The notes beneath the pieces are model-generated. The model saw only the letters and a program-made list of their open reading frames with translations. It ran no database searches and was not told where the DNA came from. Shown here piece by piece: positions 1-9,467 of a stretch of 64,000 nt of DNA. Within the stretch, counting starts at the first letter, position 1; every line of letters begins with the position of its first letter. A program made the position numbers and the translations under genes. The stretch comes from Sphingosinicella sp. (GTDB taxonomy: Bacteria > Pseudomonadota > Alphaproteobacteria > Sphingomonadales > Sphingomonadaceae), in the NCBI RefSeq assembly GCF_013911755.1, contig NZ_JACESP010000006.1, positions 62,001 to 126,000 of the forward strand. The letters run 5' to 3'.

Positions 1-386
1 TCCGCCTTGAGGTCGGGAAGGTCGGAGCCGCCCTGCCCGGTGCCCTGCGGGTCGCCGGTCTGCGCCATGAAGCCTTCGATCACGCGGTGGAAGATGATGC
101 CGTCATAGAAGCCGCGGCGCACCAGCGTCTTGATGCGTTCGACATGGCCGGGCGCCATGTCCGGCCGCATCAATATGGCGACACGCCCGCCCGTCGAAAG
201 GTCGAGATAAAGGATATTCTCGGGGTCCTGCGCGGTCGGCGCGGCAATCGGCGCGGACGGGGCCGACAACGCCTGCTGCACCTTCATCGCCTGTTCGGGC
301 GACAACTTGTCCGCCTGCTGGGCCGATGCGGGCACCGCAGTCGCAAAGGCCAGCATTGCAAGCAGTGTCATCAATACGCGTTTCAT
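1..386 (-). CDS. peptidylprolyl isomerase, cyclophilin type (3' end outside window)
   Basis: Exported cyclophilin-type prolyl cis-trans isomerase, expected to assist folding of envelope proteins. The protein starts MKRVLMTLLAMLAF, a signal peptide ending near ASAQQ. It continues with the cyclophilin core: a strand with YLDLSTGGRVAI, then VERIKTLVRRGFYDG, IIFHRVIEGFMAQTGDP and GTGQGGSDLP. The FHRVI and GDP/GTG motifs are diagnostic of the family. The gene runs off the left edge after about 128 codons, so the C-terminal half is missing. It is on the same strand as coaD and ispA and may be cotranscribed with coaD. Confidence 0.9.
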   Translation of the reverse strand, partial: MKRVLMTLLAMLAFATAVPASAQQADKLSPEQAMKVQQALSAPSAPIAAPTAQDPENILYLDLSTGGRVAILMRPDMAPGHVERIKTLVRRGFYDGIIFHRVIEGFMAQTGDPQGTGQGGSDLPDLKA

Positions 387-466
387 GCCGAACCCTCGAT
401 TTCCACCTTGCTGCACGCCGTAGCCCCGGAAAGCTGCATCGGCGCTGAATGTCATGCCGCTGAACA

Positions 467-961
467 TCATGATTTGCCCGCGGCGACCTTCGTCTTCACC
501 GCTGCCGCCACCGACGGCGTCACGAACTTGCCGATCTCGCCGCCGAACACCGCGATTTCCTTCACCAGCCGCGAAGCGATCGGCTGCAGCGCGACGTCCG
601 CCATCAGGAACACCGTCTCGATTTCGCTGTTCAGCTGCTGGTTCATGCCCGCCATCTGGTATTCATACTCGAAATCGGCAACCGCGCGCAGGCCGCGCAC
701 GATCATGCTCGCGCCCTGGCTCGCGGCGAAATCCATCAGCAGCGCGTTGAACGAGACGACCTCGATCGTGCCGTTCGCGATGTCCGCCGTCTCGCGGCGC
801 ACCTGCTCCAGCCGCTCCTCCAATGTGAACATCGGCGACTTGGACGGGTTCGTGGACACGCCGATGATCAGCTTGTCGACGAGCTTGGCGCCGCGCCGGA
901 TGATGTCGATATGACCGAGCGTGATCGGGTCGAACGTCCCCGGATAAACGCCGATACGCAT
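467..961 (-). CDS. coaD: phosphopantetheine adenylyltransferase
   Basis: Fourth step of coenzyme A synthesis: transfers AMP from ATP to 4'-phosphopantetheine to give dephospho-CoA in the cytosol. The 164-residue protein has the usual family length. It opens MRIGVYPGTFDPITLGHID, carrying the nucleotidyltransferase T/HxGH motif (GTFDPITLGH). Later come MIVRGLRAVADFEYE and the C-terminal active-site segment around ASRLVKEIA. It lies downstream of ispA on the same strand with a gap of about 23 bp. Nothing is unusual. Confidence 0.97.
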   Translation of the reverse strand: MRIGVYPGTFDPITLGHIDIIRRGAKLVDKLIIGVSTNPSKSPMFTLEERLEQVRRETADIANGTIEVVSFNALLMDFAASQGASMIVRGLRAVADFEYEYQMAGMNQQLNSEIETVFLMADVALQPIASRLVKEIAVFGGEIGKFVTPSVAAAVKTKVAAGKS

Positions 962-984
962 GACGTGTCCCCCTGCTGATTTTT

Positions 985-1881
985 CTAGCGGTCGCGTTCG
1001 ATCGCGAAGCGCGCGATGGCGCGCAAGAGATCGGCGGACTGGCCGAAGCCGTGCAGATGCCCGATCGCCTGGTCGATCAGCATTTCGGCCTGCTTGCGCG
1101 CGCGTTCGATGCCGAGCAGCGACACGAAGGTCGCCTTGCCCGCGCCCGCATCCTTGCGCACGGCCTTCCCCGTGCGGCGGCTGTCGCCCTCGGCGTCGAG
1201 CAGATCGTCGGCGATCTGGAAGGCAAGGCCGAGGTCGCGCGCATAGCCGCGCAGTTTCACCCGGTTGTCCGCACTCGCCTTGCCCATGATCGCGCCCGCC
1301 TCGATCGCGAAGCCGATGAGCGCGCCCGTCTTCAGCTGCTGCAGCCGCGTCGTCGTGGGCAGGTCGAACGTTTCCCCCTCGGCCACGAGATCCATCATCT
1401 GCCCGCCCGCCATGCCGGTGGGGCCGCTGGCGCGCGCGAGTTCAAGCACCAGTTCGGAACGCACATAGGGGTCTTCGTGCGTGGCCTCGTCGGCAAGCAC
1501 CTCGAAGGCGAGCGCCTGCAGCGCGTCCCCCGCAAGCACTGCCGTCGCCTCGTCGAACGCCTTGTGCAGCGTCGGCTTGCCGCGCCGCGTGTCGTCGTCG
1601 TCCATGCACGGCAGGTCGTCGTGGACAAGGCTGTAGACATGTACGCATTCGGTGGCGATCGCAGTGCGCAGCGCGCGCTCCTTGTCGACATGAAACAGGT
1701 CGCACGCCGCGACCACGAGCAGCGGCCGCATCCGCTTGCCTCCGCCCATCGCCGCATAGCGCATCGCTTCCACGAGGCGCCGGCGCGGATCGGCGGGAAT
1801 CGGCAGCAATTTGTCGAAACGCTGGTCGATCGCGGTCCCGATGGCGTCGAGCGCGGGCTTCAGGCTGAGCGAAGCGTACAC
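985..1881 (-). CDS. ispA: polyprenyl synthetase (farnesyl diphosphate synthase type)
   Basis: Condenses isopentenyl diphosphate with allylic diphosphates to make farnesyl (or geranylgeranyl) diphosphate for quinones, carotenoids and undecaprenyl phosphate. I choose a GTG start at 1881, giving 298 residues, because the family begins about 50 residues before the GGGKRMRP motif seen at residues 46-53. The first aspartate-rich motif is DDLPCMDDDD near 88-97, and the second is QIADDLLD. The KTGALI segment is also present. It lies 8 bp after xseB, a common pairing. Motifs alone do not settle product chain length. Confidence 0.93.
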   Translation of the reverse strand: MYASLSLKPALDAIGTAIDQRFDKLLPIPADPRRRLVEAMRYAAMGGGKRMRPLLVVAACDLFHVDKERALRTAIATECVHVYSLVHDDLPCMDDDDTRRGKPTLHKAFDEATAVLAGDALQALAFEVLADEATHEDPYVRSELVLELARASGPTGMAGGQMMDLVAEGETFDLPTTTRLQQLKTGALIGFAIEAGAIMGKASADNRVKLRGYARDLGLAFQIADDLLDAEGDSRRTGKAVRKDAGAGKATFVSLLGIERARKQAEMLIDQAIGHLHGFGQSADLLRAIARFAIERDR

Positions 1882-1889
1882 CGGCGCGC

Positions 1890-2141
1890 CTATTCGGCAT
1901 CGAAGGGCCGCGTGCCCTTCGGTTCGCCGTCGGGGCCGACCTGGATAAGCTCGATGCGCGCCTGCGCCGCCTTCAGCTTCGCTTCGCAATAGGCCTTCAG
2001 CTGCTGGCCCTGTTCGTAAAGCCCGATCGAGGCTTCGAGATCGACCTCGCCGGCCTCGAGCTGGTGCACGATCTTCTCAAGCCGCGCGAGCGCAGCTTCA
2101 AAGCTCAGCCCATCCAGCGATGCCGTATCCGCGCCGGTCAT
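1890..2141 (-). CDS. xseB: exodeoxyribonuclease VII small subunit
   Basis: Small subunit of exonuclease VII, which degrades single-stranded DNA together with XseA (not in this window). The 83-residue product starts MTGADTASLD. It shows the family pattern LSFEAALARLEKIVHQLE followed by GEVDLEASIGLYEQGQ and a helical tail. The longer open frame upstream is not used, because the family begins just before the SFEAAL motif. First gene of a minus-strand group xseB-ispA-coaD; 126 bp separate it from a divergent plus-strand gene, so its promoter should lie there. Confidence 0.93.
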   Translation of the reverse strand: MTGADTASLDGLSFEAALARLEKIVHQLEAGEVDLEASIGLYEQGQQLKAYCEAKLKAAQARIELIQVGPDGEPKGTRPFDAE

Positions 2142-2267
2142 CAGACTCCCTGCCTTCCATCCATGCAGGGCGTTTTGGACGGGCGATGCGCGGCGGTCAA
2201 CAGGGGTTTGGGCTGATGGCTTGCGCGGCGCACCGAAACGCCGCAGCATCGGGTACGGGGCAGGCAC

Positions 2268-3101
2268 ATGATGATGCAGACGGTCTTCGACATCGCGAAC
2301 ACGCGCTACGAGGAATGGGTGTTCTTCGCGATTCCGCTGGCGCTGGTCGCGCTGGCGGCCATCGGGCGCTGGCGCAGCAAGACGCAGCGCTGGTCGAAGG
2401 TGCTGCTGGTGTTCGCCGCGCTCACGTTCCTGGTGATGCTCATTCCGCTCTGGGATTATCACGCGATGAAAGGCGTGATGGCCGATGGCGATGTCAAGGT
2501 CGCGGAGGGAATCGTCAGTGATGCCTGGACACGGGAACACCGCGAAGCTCGCAGCCGGGGCGACATCGGCTATCGCTATCGCACATGGGAAGGCTTCACC
2601 GTCGGCGGCGTCACGTTCGGCTACTGGCGCGGCTTCCAGCCTTCGGGTGCCAGCTTCACGAACCGTGGCAAGCCGCCCGTCGCAATCGAAAACGGATTGC
2701 GCGCCCGCGTCACCTATCACGAACAGTGGGACGACAAGCGCATCCTGAAGCTGGAACTCGGTCCGGCGGCAGGCGCCAGCGGCAGCGCGGGCGGCGCCGT
2801 CGTCTCATTCGCCCCCGACTGGACCCGCTTCGCCACCGCCGCCGCCACCGGCGACGCCGCGACCGTCAAGGCGCTGACCCGCTTCCCCTTCCTGTTCGAA
2901 AGCCGGGAACTCACCGCCGATCGCTTCGATTCGATCTGGATGGGCCTGTTCACCCCCGCCGTCCGCGAATGCATGGGCCGCGCGCAGCCGCAACCCGAGG
3001 AGACTCGCTTCGTCGTGTTCTGCGCGCCCTATGTCTTCTACTTCGATCAAGGCGCCGAAGGCTGGCGCTTCAGCGAATTCACCGCCGACCCGGAGGGTTA
3101 G
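2268..3101 (+). CDS. conserved membrane-anchored protein of unknown function
   Basis: A 277-residue protein I do not recognise. Residues 17-34 and 44-62 form two hydrophobic helices with basic residues between them, suggesting an N-terminal hairpin in the inner membrane. The rest is soluble. Part of it (about 80-165) holds repeated aromatic-glycine strands such as GYRYRTWEGF and FGYWRGFQPSG, and the C-terminal half contains a possible small binding domain ending GWRFSEFTADPEG. Three ATG codons stand in a row at the start, with GGGGCAGG upstream. It ends 4 bp inside the convergent DUF1294 gene. Confidence 0.7.
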   Translation: MMMQTVFDIANTRYEEWVFFAIPLALVALAAIGRWRSKTQRWSKVLLVFAALTFLVMLIPLWDYHAMKGVMADGDVKVAEGIVSDAWTREHREARSRGDIGYRYRTWEGFTVGGVTFGYWRGFQPSGASFTNRGKPPVAIENGLRARVTYHEQWDDKRILKLELGPAAGASGSAGGAVVSFAPDWTRFATAAATGDAATVKALTRFPFLFESRELTADRFDSIWMGLFTPAVRECMGRAQPQPEETRFVVFCAPYVFYFDQGAEGWRFSEFTADPEG

Positions 3102-3391
3102 GCGAGCGCCATCAGGAACGCCCGTCCACGCTCGGTGGATACGACGAACAGAAGCACCGCCTGCACTGCCAGCGTCACGCGGAAACTCGCCTGAAACGAC
3201 GCCTTCCGGGTCTTGTGACGCGCCAGCCGCATCGCCGCCCATGCTCCGGGCGAACCGCCGAAGAAGGCAAGTCCGAGCAGGGTCTGCTCCGAGATCCGGC
3301 GCCCGCCCGTTTCGGCGAGGTGCTTGTCCCAGACATAGGCGGCGAAGGCCGCGAGGTTCACCGCAATCAGATAAGAAGCGATCGAGTCCAT
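3098..3391 (-). CDS. DUF1294 small membrane protein
   Basis: A 97-residue protein matching the DUF1294 pattern: an N-terminal membrane helix (SYLIAVNLAAFAAYVWDK), then RRISEQTLLGLAFFGGSPGAW, the conserved arginine- and histidine-rich stretch ARHKTRKASF, and a second helix (LAVQAVLLFVV). The function of the family is unknown; some fused versions carry cold-shock domains, but this one does not. It overlaps the previous gene tail to tail by 4 bp. The 40 bp between it and gcvPB leave little room for a terminator. Confidence 0.85.
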   Translation of the reverse strand: MDSIASYLIAVNLAAFAAYVWDKHLAETGGRRISEQTLLGLAFFGGSPGAWAAMRLARHKTRKASFQASFRVTLAVQAVLLFVVSTERGRAFLMALA

Positions 3392-3431
3392 CGCCGCTTT
3401 CTGCCGCGCCGGCAGTTAACGGACCGTGCGC

Positions 3432-4997
3432 CTATTCTGCTGCGACACTCTCCGGCACCCAGCTCAGCACGGGCTTCCTTGCAGCCAGCGTCTCGTCGAG
3501 GCGTCGGCGCGGAGCGAGGTGCGGCGCGGCCTTGAAGTGCTCCACTTCGCCCGCCTTCGCGCGGCCCACGAGATGGCGCAGCGTCGCGATGAACTGGTCG
3601 AGCGCCGCCTTGCTCTCGGTTTCCGTGGGCTCGATCAGCATCGCGCCGTGGACGACGAGCGGGAAGTACATCGTCATCGGGTGATAGCCCTCGTCGATCA
3701 GCGCCTTGGCGATGTCGATCGTGGTGACACCGGTGCCGTCGAGGAAATGATCGTCGAAAAGCGCCTCATGCATGCACGGGCCAGAGCCGCCGAACGGCGC
3801 GGTCATCACGTCGTCGAGGCTGCGCAGCACGTAGTTCGCGTTCAGCACCGCATCCTCGGCAACCTGCCGCAGGCCGTCGGCGCCGTGGCTCACGATATAG
3901 CTGAGCGCACGCACGAACATGCCCATTTGCCCGTGGAAGGCGACCATGCGGCCGAAGCTCCGCGCGTGCCCATCGCCCTTGCCGTGCGCCTGCTCTTCCT
4001 CGACCAGCTCGAAATGCGTGCCCGTGTGGCGCACGAACGGCAGCGGCGCGAACGGCGCGAGCGCCGCCGAGAACACCACCGGCCCCGCGCCCGGACCGCC
4101 GCCGCCGTGCGGTGTCGAGAAGGTCTTGTGGAGGTTGATGTGCATGGCGTCGATGCCGAGGTCTCCGGGCCGCACCTTGCCGACGATGGCGTTGAAATTG
4201 GCGCCGTCGCAATAGACGTAGGCGCCGGCCGCGTGCGTCGCTTCCGAAATCGCGATCATGTCCGGCTCGAATAGCCCGCAGGTGTTGGGGTTGGTGATCA
4301 TCACCGCCGCCACGTCAGCCCCCAGCCGCGCCTTCAGCGCCGCCAGATCGACGCGGCCCGCGGGCGTCGCCGGGATATTCTCGACCTCATAGCCGCAGAA
4401 GGCCGCCGTGGCCGGGTTGGTGCCGTGCGCCGATTCGGGAACCAGAACCACCTTGCGCGTCTCGCCGCGCGCCTCGTGCGCTGCGCGGATCGCGAGCATC
4501 CCGCACAGCTCGCCATGTGCGCCCGCCTTCGGGCTCATGGCGACTTCGGGCATCCCGGTCAGCGTTTTCAGCCAATGCGCCAGGCTGTCGATCAGTTCGA
4601 GCGCACCCTGAACGCTGTCCACCGGCTGCAGCGGGTGGATGTCCGAAAAGCCGGGCAGTCGCGCCATCTTCTCGTTGAGGCGCGGGTTGTGCTTCATCGT
4701 GCACGAGCCGAGCGGGAACAGGCCCATGTCGATCGCGAAGTTCTGGCGGCTGAGCCGCGTGTAGTGGCGCACCACCTCGGGCTCCGACAGGCCGGGAAGC
4801 CCGATCGCCTCGCGTTCCAGCCCGCCGAGGCGCGATGCGAGCTTCGGCGGCGCCGGCAGGTCGACTCCGGTGCGGTCGCTGTCGCCGATCTCGAAGATGA
4901 GCGGCTCTTCGAGCGCAAGGCCCCGGTTTCCGGTGAAAGTATCCACCTTCGCCTCCACCGCGCCCGGCCCCGTCTCACGTCCCTGACGGTTCAGCAT
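3432..4997 (-). CDS. gcvPB: glycine dehydrogenase (decarboxylating) subunit 2
   Basis: PLP-binding half of the split P-protein. It decarboxylates glycine and passes the aminomethyl group to lipoyl-GcvH. The protein has 521 residues. The PLP lysine is K291 in [15 protein letters not shown], the glycine-rich loop typical of the family; upstream are [10 protein letters not shown] and SPKAGAHGE. Its start overlaps the end of gcvPA by 7 bp, indicating translational coupling. Last gene of the glycine cleavage operon. Confidence 0.97.
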   Translation of the reverse strand: MLNRQGRETGPGAVEAKVDTFTGNRGLALEEPLIFEIGDSDRTGVDLPAPPKLASRLGGLEREAIGLPGLSEPEVVRHYTRLSRQNFAIDMGLFPLGSCTMKHNPRLNEKMARLPGFSDIHPLQPVDSVQGALELIDSLAHWLKTLTGMPEVAMSPKAGAHGELCGMLAIRAAHEARGETRKVVLVPESAHGTNPATAAFCGYEVENIPATPAGRVDLAALKARLGADVAAVMITNPNTCGLFEPDMIAISEATHAAGAYVYCDGANFNAIVGKVRPGDLGIDAMHINLHKTFSTPHGGGGPGAGPVVFSAALAPFAPLPFVRHTGTHFELVEEEQAHGKGDGHARSFGRMVAFHGQMGMFVRALSYIVSHGADGLRQVAEDAVLNANYVLRSLDDVMTAPFGGSGPCMHEALFDDHFLDGTGVTTIDIAKALIDEGYHPMTMYFPLVVHGAMLIEPTETESKAALDQFIATLRHLVGRAKAGEVEHFKAAPHLAPRRRLDETLAARKPVLSWVPESVAAE

Positions 4998-6361
4998 GAC
5001 ACGGCCTCCTCATACGCTGCGACTAGTTTGTCTACATCCTCGTCCGTCTGCGTTTCCGTCACCGCGACAACGACCCCGTTCGCAAGGCTCGCCTCACCCG
5101 GATAAAGCCGCCCGAGCGCCACACCGCCGAGAACGCCCGCATCCGCCATGCGCCGGATCGCAGGCCGCGCCTCGACGGAAAGCCGCAGCGTGAACTCGTT
5201 GAAGAACGGCCCGTTCAGAAGCTCGACCCCCGGGATCGCCGCCAGCCGCTCCGCCACCTGCACCGCGCGGGCGTGGTTGAGCGCCGCAAGGTCGCGCAGC
5301 CCCTTCTCGCCAAGCAGGCTCATGTGGATCGTGAACGCAAGGCTGATGAGCCCCGAGTTGGTGCAGATGTTCGAGGTCGCCTTCTCGCGGCGGATATGCT
5401 GCTCGCGCGTCGAGAGCGTCAGCACGAAGCCGCGCTTGCCTTCGGCGTCCACGGTCTCGCCGCACAGCCGCCCCGGCATCTGGCGGACGTGCTTGTGGTT
5501 GCAGGCGAAGAGGCCGAGGTACGGACCGCCGAAGCTGAGCCCGCCGCCGATCGACTGACCTTCACCAACCACGATATCCGCGCCCATCGCGCCCGGCGAA
5601 CGGACCGCGCCGAAGGCGACGGCCTCCGTTACCACCGCGATCAGCAGCGCCCCCTTCTCGTGGCAGCGCGCAGCAAGCTCCGAGAGGTCGGCGACATGGC
5701 CGAAGAGGTTCGGGTTCTGCACGACGACGCAGCTCGTCTCGTCATCGATCGCAGCGATGAGCGCAGCGACATCATCGCCAGGTGCGCCGTCGGTGAGCGA
5801 CGGCACGGTGCTGACCACCTCATCATCGGTGAAGTGCGTCAGCGTCTTCGCAACCGAAACATAGTGCGGGTGCAGCCCTGCCGAGAGCAGCGCCTTCGCC
5901 CGGCGCGTCACCCGCCGCGCCATGAAGATCGCCTCCACGCAGGCGGTGGAACCATCGTACATCGAGGCGTTCGCCACATCCATGCCGGTGAGGCGCGCGA
6001 CCTGGGTCTGGAACTCGAACAGATACTGCAGCGTGCCCTGCGCGATCTCGGGCTGATAGGGCGTGTAGCTGGTCAGGAACTCGCCGCGCTGGATCAGGTG
6101 ATCGACGCTCGCCGGCACGTGGTGCTTGTAGGCGCCGCAACCGAGGAAGAACGGCACGTGCGTCGCGGTCAGGTTCTTCCGCGCCATCGCGGAGAGTGCG
6201 CGCTCCACTTCCATCTCGCTCATGTGCAGCGGCAGGCCTTCCACCGGGCCGGAAAGCTGCGCGGCGGCAGGAACGTCGCGGAACAGATCGTCGACGCTGG
6301 CAGCGCCGATCTTGCCGAGCATCGCGGCGCGGTCGTCGGCAGTGAGGGGCAGGTATCGCAT
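4991..6361 (-). CDS. gcvPA: glycine dehydrogenase (decarboxylating) subunit 1
   Basis: Partner of GcvPB in the split P-protein of the glycine cleavage system. The 456-residue product has the expected motifs: MRYLPLT at the start, [38 protein letters not shown] and [18 protein letters not shown]. It starts 3 bp after the end of the methyltransferase gene and overlaps gcvPB. It should be expressed with gcvT and gcvH under the glycine riboswitch. Confidence 0.97.
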   Translation of the reverse strand: MRYLPLTADDRAAMLGKIGAASVDDLFRDVPAAAQLSGPVEGLPLHMSEMEVERALSAMARKNLTATHVPFFLGCGAYKHHVPASVDHLIQRGEFLTSYTPYQPEIAQGTLQYLFEFQTQVARLTGMDVANASMYDGSTACVEAIFMARRVTRRAKALLSAGLHPHYVSVAKTLTHFTDDEVVSTVPSLTDGAPGDDVAALIAAIDDETSCVVVQNPNLFGHVADLSELAARCHEKGALLIAVVTEAVAFGAVRSPGAMGADIVVGEGQSIGGGLSFGGPYLGLFACNHKHVRQMPGRLCGETVDAEGKRGFVLTLSTREQHIRREKATSNICTNSGLISLAFTIHMSLLGEKGLRDLAALNHARAVQVAERLAAIPGVELLNGPFFNEFTLRLSVEARPAIRRMADAGVLGGVALGRLYPGEASLANGVVVAVTETQTDEDVDKLVAAYEEAVSC

Positions 6362-6364
6362 TCG

Positions 6365-7126
6365 CTACTCCGGTTTTGTGGCTGCGAAGCGCAGCCGCAC
6401 GTAATCCGCCATCCAGTTGCCGTCCGCGTCGCAGAGGATCGGCCGCAGCAGCGCCACGGTTTCATCGATGACGGCCTCGCGGTCTGCATCGGGGACCTTC
6501 AGCACGTCGAGGAAACCGGTGCGGAAGGTGGTGAGCCACGCCGCCATGCCGCTGGCGAGCGGCGTCTGGCGCGGAATGATGTCGCAGGACTCGACCGCGA
6601 ACCCCGCCGCTTCGAGCGCGGTGCGCGCTTGCGGCGCCGTCATGTAGACCTGGTCTTCGCGATCCGGCACGGCATAGCCCCGCGCCTTCAGCACGCCGCG
6701 CAGCCCGGCGCGGATCGCGGCGATGTTGCCGAAGCCGCCGCACTCCGCGACGAACCGCCCGCCCGGCTTCAGCGCGCGGCACACACCCGAGAAGACGGCG
6801 GCGGTATCGGGCATCCAGTGTAGCGCGGCGTTCGAGAACACGGCGTCGAATTCGGCGCCGAACGTCAGTTTCTGGCCGTCCATCACCTCGGCGTCTAGGC
6901 CCTTGGCGCGCGCGGCAGCCACCATCGCCGGATCGGCATCGGTTCCGAGCACGTCCGCTCCCGCCTCGACCAGCTTGAGCGTCAGCACGCCGTCGCCGCA
7001 GCCGAGATCGAGGATGCGCTCGCCAGCCTTCGGCGCAAGCAGACCCAGAACAGCAGCCCCGAGCGCAGGCACGAACGCCGCGTGGGCGGCGTACTCGGCC
7101 GGGTCAAAGTTATGCCGCCGCGCCAT
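6365..7126 (-). CDS. SAM-dependent methyltransferase within the gcv operon
   Basis: A class I methyltransferase of 253 residues. Motif I is ILDLGCGDGVLTLKL near residue 39, followed by an acidic end of strand 2 (VLGTDADPAMV), FDAVFSNAALHWMPD (motif IV) and LKPGGRFVAECGG. This arrangement resembles trans-aconitate methyltransferase-like enzymes, but the substrate is unknown. The start at 7126 gives MARRHNFDPAEYA and leaves 4 bp after gcvH. It sits between gcvH and gcvPA with no room for its own promoter, so it should be induced with the glycine cleavage genes. A role in one-carbon metabolism is only inferred from position. Confidence 0.85.
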   Translation of the reverse strand: MARRHNFDPAEYAAHAAFVPALGAAVLGLLAPKAGERILDLGCGDGVLTLKLVEAGADVLGTDADPAMVAAARAKGLDAEVMDGQKLTFGAEFDAVFSNAALHWMPDTAAVFSGVCRALKPGGRFVAECGGFGNIAAIRAGLRGVLKARGYAVPDREDQVYMTAPQARTALEAAGFAVESCDIIPRQTPLASGMAAWLTTFRTGFLDVLKVPDADREAVIDETVALLRPILCDADGNWMADYVRLRFAATKPE

Positions 7127-7130
7127 CGCC

Positions 7131-7502
7131 CTAGAGGTCCGCGCAAAAGGCCGCGTATGCGTCCGCATCCATCAGGCCGGAAAGCTCGGCCGCGTTGCCG
7201 ATGCTCATCCTGAAAAACCAGCCGTCGGTTTCCGCCGCGCTGTTGACGAGCGCCGGATCGGCTTCAAGCGCGTCGTTCACTTCGCTGACGCTGCCCGAGA
7301 TCGGCGCATAGACCTCACTCGCCGCTTTGACCGACTCGACGACGGCGGCGTCCTTACCCTGCACGAGCGCCTTGCCCACGGCGGGAAGCTCGACAAACAC
7401 CACGTCGCCCAGCTGGCCCTGCGCATAGTCGGTGATGCCCACGGTGGCGGTATCGCCCTCGACGCGGACCCACTCATGCTCTTTCGAATAATAGACGGTC
7501 AT
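7131..7502 (-). CDS. gcvH: glycine cleavage system H protein
   Basis: Lipoyl carrier that shuttles the aminomethyl group between GcvP, GcvT and lipoamide dehydrogenase. The 123-residue protein carries the lipoylation lysine K59 in [17 protein letters not shown]. The N-terminus reads [13 protein letters not shown], as usual. The ATG overlaps the TGA of gcvT by one base (TGATG), which indicates translational coupling. Confidence 0.97.
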   Translation of the reverse strand: MTVYYSKEHEWVRVEGDTATVGITDYAQGQLGDVVFVELPAVGKALVQGKDAAVVESVKAASEVYAPISGSVSEVNDALEADPALVNSAAETDGWFFRMSIGNAAELSGLMDADAYAAFCADL

Positions 7503-8617
7503 CACTGGCCTCCCTGTCTGACATAACGGTGCGGAACGAACGGCATGGGCGCGGCAACGGCGGCGATCCGCCGTCCGCGAACATCGATTTCAAGCGCTGT
7601 ACCGTCGGCAGCGTGCGCGGACGAAACGAAGCCCATCGCAATCGGGGCGCCGACGGTGGGCGCGAACCCGCCCGAGGTGACGACGCCGACCTTCTCGGCA
7701 CCTGCGAAGATCTCCGCACCCTCGCGCGCCGGCAATTTGCCCTCGACGCGAAGCCCGATGCGCTTCACCGCCGCGCCGTTGAGCAGCTGGCCGAGCACCC
7801 GCTCGGCACCCGGAAAGCCGCCTTCCATCTTGCGGCGCTTGGAAATCGCGAAGCCGAGATCGGCCTCGATCGGCGTCGAAGCCGTGGAAAGGTCATGGCC
7901 ATAGAGCGGCAGCCCCGCCTCCAGCCGCAGCGAATCGCGCGCGCCAAGGCCGATCGGCTTCACTTCGGGCTGCGCCAGCAGCGTGCGGGCAACGGCTTCG
8001 ACGTGCTCTGCGGGCACTGAAATCTCGAATCCGTCCTCGCCCGTGTAGCCCGACCGGCTAACCCACACGTCGATGCCCGCGATGCGAAACGCCCCCGCCT
8101 TCATGAACACCAGTGTCGAGACTTCGCCGGCGACGCGAGCCAGCGCATCCGCCGCCTTCGGCCCCTGCAGCGCAAGCAGCGCGAGGTCCGTGCGGTGAAC
8201 GAGCGATACGCCGACAGGCAAGCGCGCCATTATGTGCGCGATGTCGCCATGCTTCGTCGCACCGTTCACGACCACGTAGAAGTGATCGCCGCGGTTCGTC
8301 ACCATCAGGTCGTCGATGATGCCCCCGTTGTCATCGAGCAGCAGCGAATAGCGCATCCGGTTTTCGCGCAGCGCCAGGAAATCGCCCGGCATCAGGCTTT
8401 CGAGCGCTGCCGCGACGCCCGGCCCTCGGAATTCCAGCTGGCCCATGTGGCTCACGTCGAACAGACCCGCGCTTTCGCGCGTCCAGTTGTGCTCGGCCAT
8501 GATGCCCTCGAACTGTACGGGCATGGCATAACCCGCGAACGGCACCATGCGCCCGCCAAGTTCGCGGTGCAGTGCGTCCAGCGGCAGCGCCAGAACAGTT
8601 TCGTCGGATGTGGACAT
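7502..8617 (-). CDS. gcvT: aminomethyltransferase (glycine cleavage T protein)
   Basis: Transfers the methylene group from aminomethyl-lipoyl-GcvH to tetrahydrofolate, releasing ammonia. I take the ATG at 8617 ([11 protein letters not shown]), giving 371 residues, which fits the family; the frame stays open upstream into the riboswitch but that part is not protein-like. Motifs seen: [41 protein letters not shown] and [20 protein letters not shown], with the folate-site pattern. First gene of the operon, preceded by the tandem glycine riboswitch. Confidence 0.97.
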   Translation of the reverse strand: MSTSDETVLALPLDALHRELGGRMVPFAGYAMPVQFEGIMAEHNWTRESAGLFDVSHMGQLEFRGPGVAAALESLMPGDFLALRENRMRYSLLLDDNGGIIDDLMVTNRGDHFYVVVNGATKHGDIAHIMARLPVGVSLVHRTDLALLALQGPKAADALARVAGEVSTLVFMKAGAFRIAGIDVWVSRSGYTGEDGFEISVPAEHVEAVARTLLAQPEVKPIGLGARDSLRLEAGLPLYGHDLSTASTPIEADLGFAISKRRKMEGGFPGAERVLGQLLNGAAVKRIGLRVEGKLPAREGAEIFAGAEKVGVVTSGGFAPTVGAPIAMGFVSSAHAADGTALEIDVRGRRIAAVAAPMPFVPHRYVRQGGQ

Positions 8618-8670
8618 CGAAGGCTCCGATCGTGACACAGATTCCCGACGCAAAGCCGCGCCGGGCCGCC

Positions 8671-8872
8671 CCCATCTGTCACGGAACCTGAGAGTTTCAC
8701 GCGGGGATGAGCCCGCATTTACCCCGTCGGTGGGATGAACCCGAGGGCGCATCCGCTTTCCAGAGCGCCGTACAAGGTGGCCGCGCGGTCCATGGGCCTG
8801 AGAGATTCCGGGGGCGGTTGCTCCTTCGGCGCCGCATCCCGAAGAATGCGGACTCTCCCGCGCGTCACCGAT
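8671..8872 (-). promoter_or_regulatory. tandem glycine riboswitch (gcvT leader)
   Basis: Read on the minus strand, two glycine aptamers follow one another. The first (about 8785-8872) opens GCGGGAGAGTC, has the diagnostic core GGCGCCGAAGGAGCAA (8821-8836) and closes with AATCTCTCAGGCCCA. The second (about 8671-8770) contains CCACCGACGGGG, then AAACTCTCAGGTTCCGTGACAG. The paired CTCTCAGG motifs are the hallmark of the gcvT RNA. It lies about 55 nt upstream of the gcvT start codon. By analogy it is an ON switch, letting excess glycine induce its own cleavage. I cannot tell whether the expression platform acts on transcription or translation. Confidence 0.96.
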
Positions 8873-8895
8873 GCCGGAGCACCGACGGCCCGGTC

Positions 8896-8924
8896 TCCAT
8901 GCGGGGCGGCAGGGATTCTGTCAA
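8896..8924 (-). promoter_or_regulatory. candidate promoter of the gcv operon
   Basis: On the minus strand a perfect TTGACA (8919-8924) is followed after 17 bp by CATGGA (8896-8901), a weak -10. This predicts a transcript start near 8889, about 16 nt before the first glycine aptamer, which is the expected position. The good -35 box and placement support it; the -10 is poor. Confidence 0.5.
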
Positions 8925-9008
8925 CGGGGCTGATCGGAACGCGCATGAAAAGGGCGACACGTCGCCGAGCCGCCCCTTCGTACCAGGACTATCAGGTGAG
9001 CGCCTGCA

Positions 9009-9467
9009 CTACTGGAGCCACTGCCCCGTGCCCTTCGCCGCCGCACCCTTACCATGCAGCGTCAGCGTACCGCGCCGCCCGGCATAGGCGCCCGTCTTGC
9101 CGACGAGGCCGCCCACGCAACTCGTTTCCGTGCCGGCCTTGTCGACAAAGTTGCAGCCCATCAGCGCGCTGAACGTGCCGTCGTTCGAAACGATGTCGCA
9201 CGCGCCATGCATCATGAAGATCGAGTCGCGCGGCGGCTGGCTCATCGATATGCATTTCGTCGTGCTCGTGGTCTTGCGACCGTCCGCGAATGTCGCGTTG
9301 CTTTTGCCTGTCCAGTAAGCGCCGCCGAAGGGCGCACCGTCCGCTCCGACGCCGCCAACCGTCGCAGGCGCATCATTTTGCGATTCAAAGGTAAACATCT
9401 GGGCGCTGGCGCCACTGGCGGCTGTTATCGTCAAGGTAACAGCCACTCCAACCATCAATATGTTCAT
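9009..9467 (-). CDS. exported cysteine-containing protein of unknown function
   Basis: A 152-residue protein with a clear signal peptide (MNILMVGVAVTLTITAASGASAQ) and GGGGAGAG just before the ATG. The mature part is rich in glycine and small residues and has four cysteines in the contexts TTKCIS, HGACDI, MGCNF and TSCVGG, which could make two disulfides in the periplasm. The tail repeats glycine-turn strands (KTGAYAGRRGTLTLHG), suggesting a small beta-barrel or sandwich. I cannot name a family. It stands alone between the gcv promoter and a 167-bp gap. Confidence 0.65.
   Translation of the reverse strand: MNILMVGVAVTLTITAASGASAQMFTFESQNDAPATVGGVGADGAPFGGAYWTGKSNATFADGRKTTSTTKCISMSQPPRDSIFMMHGACDIVSNDGTFSALMGCNFVDKAGTETSCVGGLVGKTGAYAGRRGTLTLHGKGAAAKGTGQWLQ

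Noticed and set aside
5273-6823. A 516-codon open frame on the plus strand opposite gcvPA
   Set aside because: Arg/His/Ala-rich shadow of gcvPA and the methyltransferase; no ribosome site and no recognisable fold.
8719-8946. Short minus-strand open frame across the glycine riboswitch
   Set aside because: It covers both aptamers and has no protein-like features; the RNA motifs explain the sequence.
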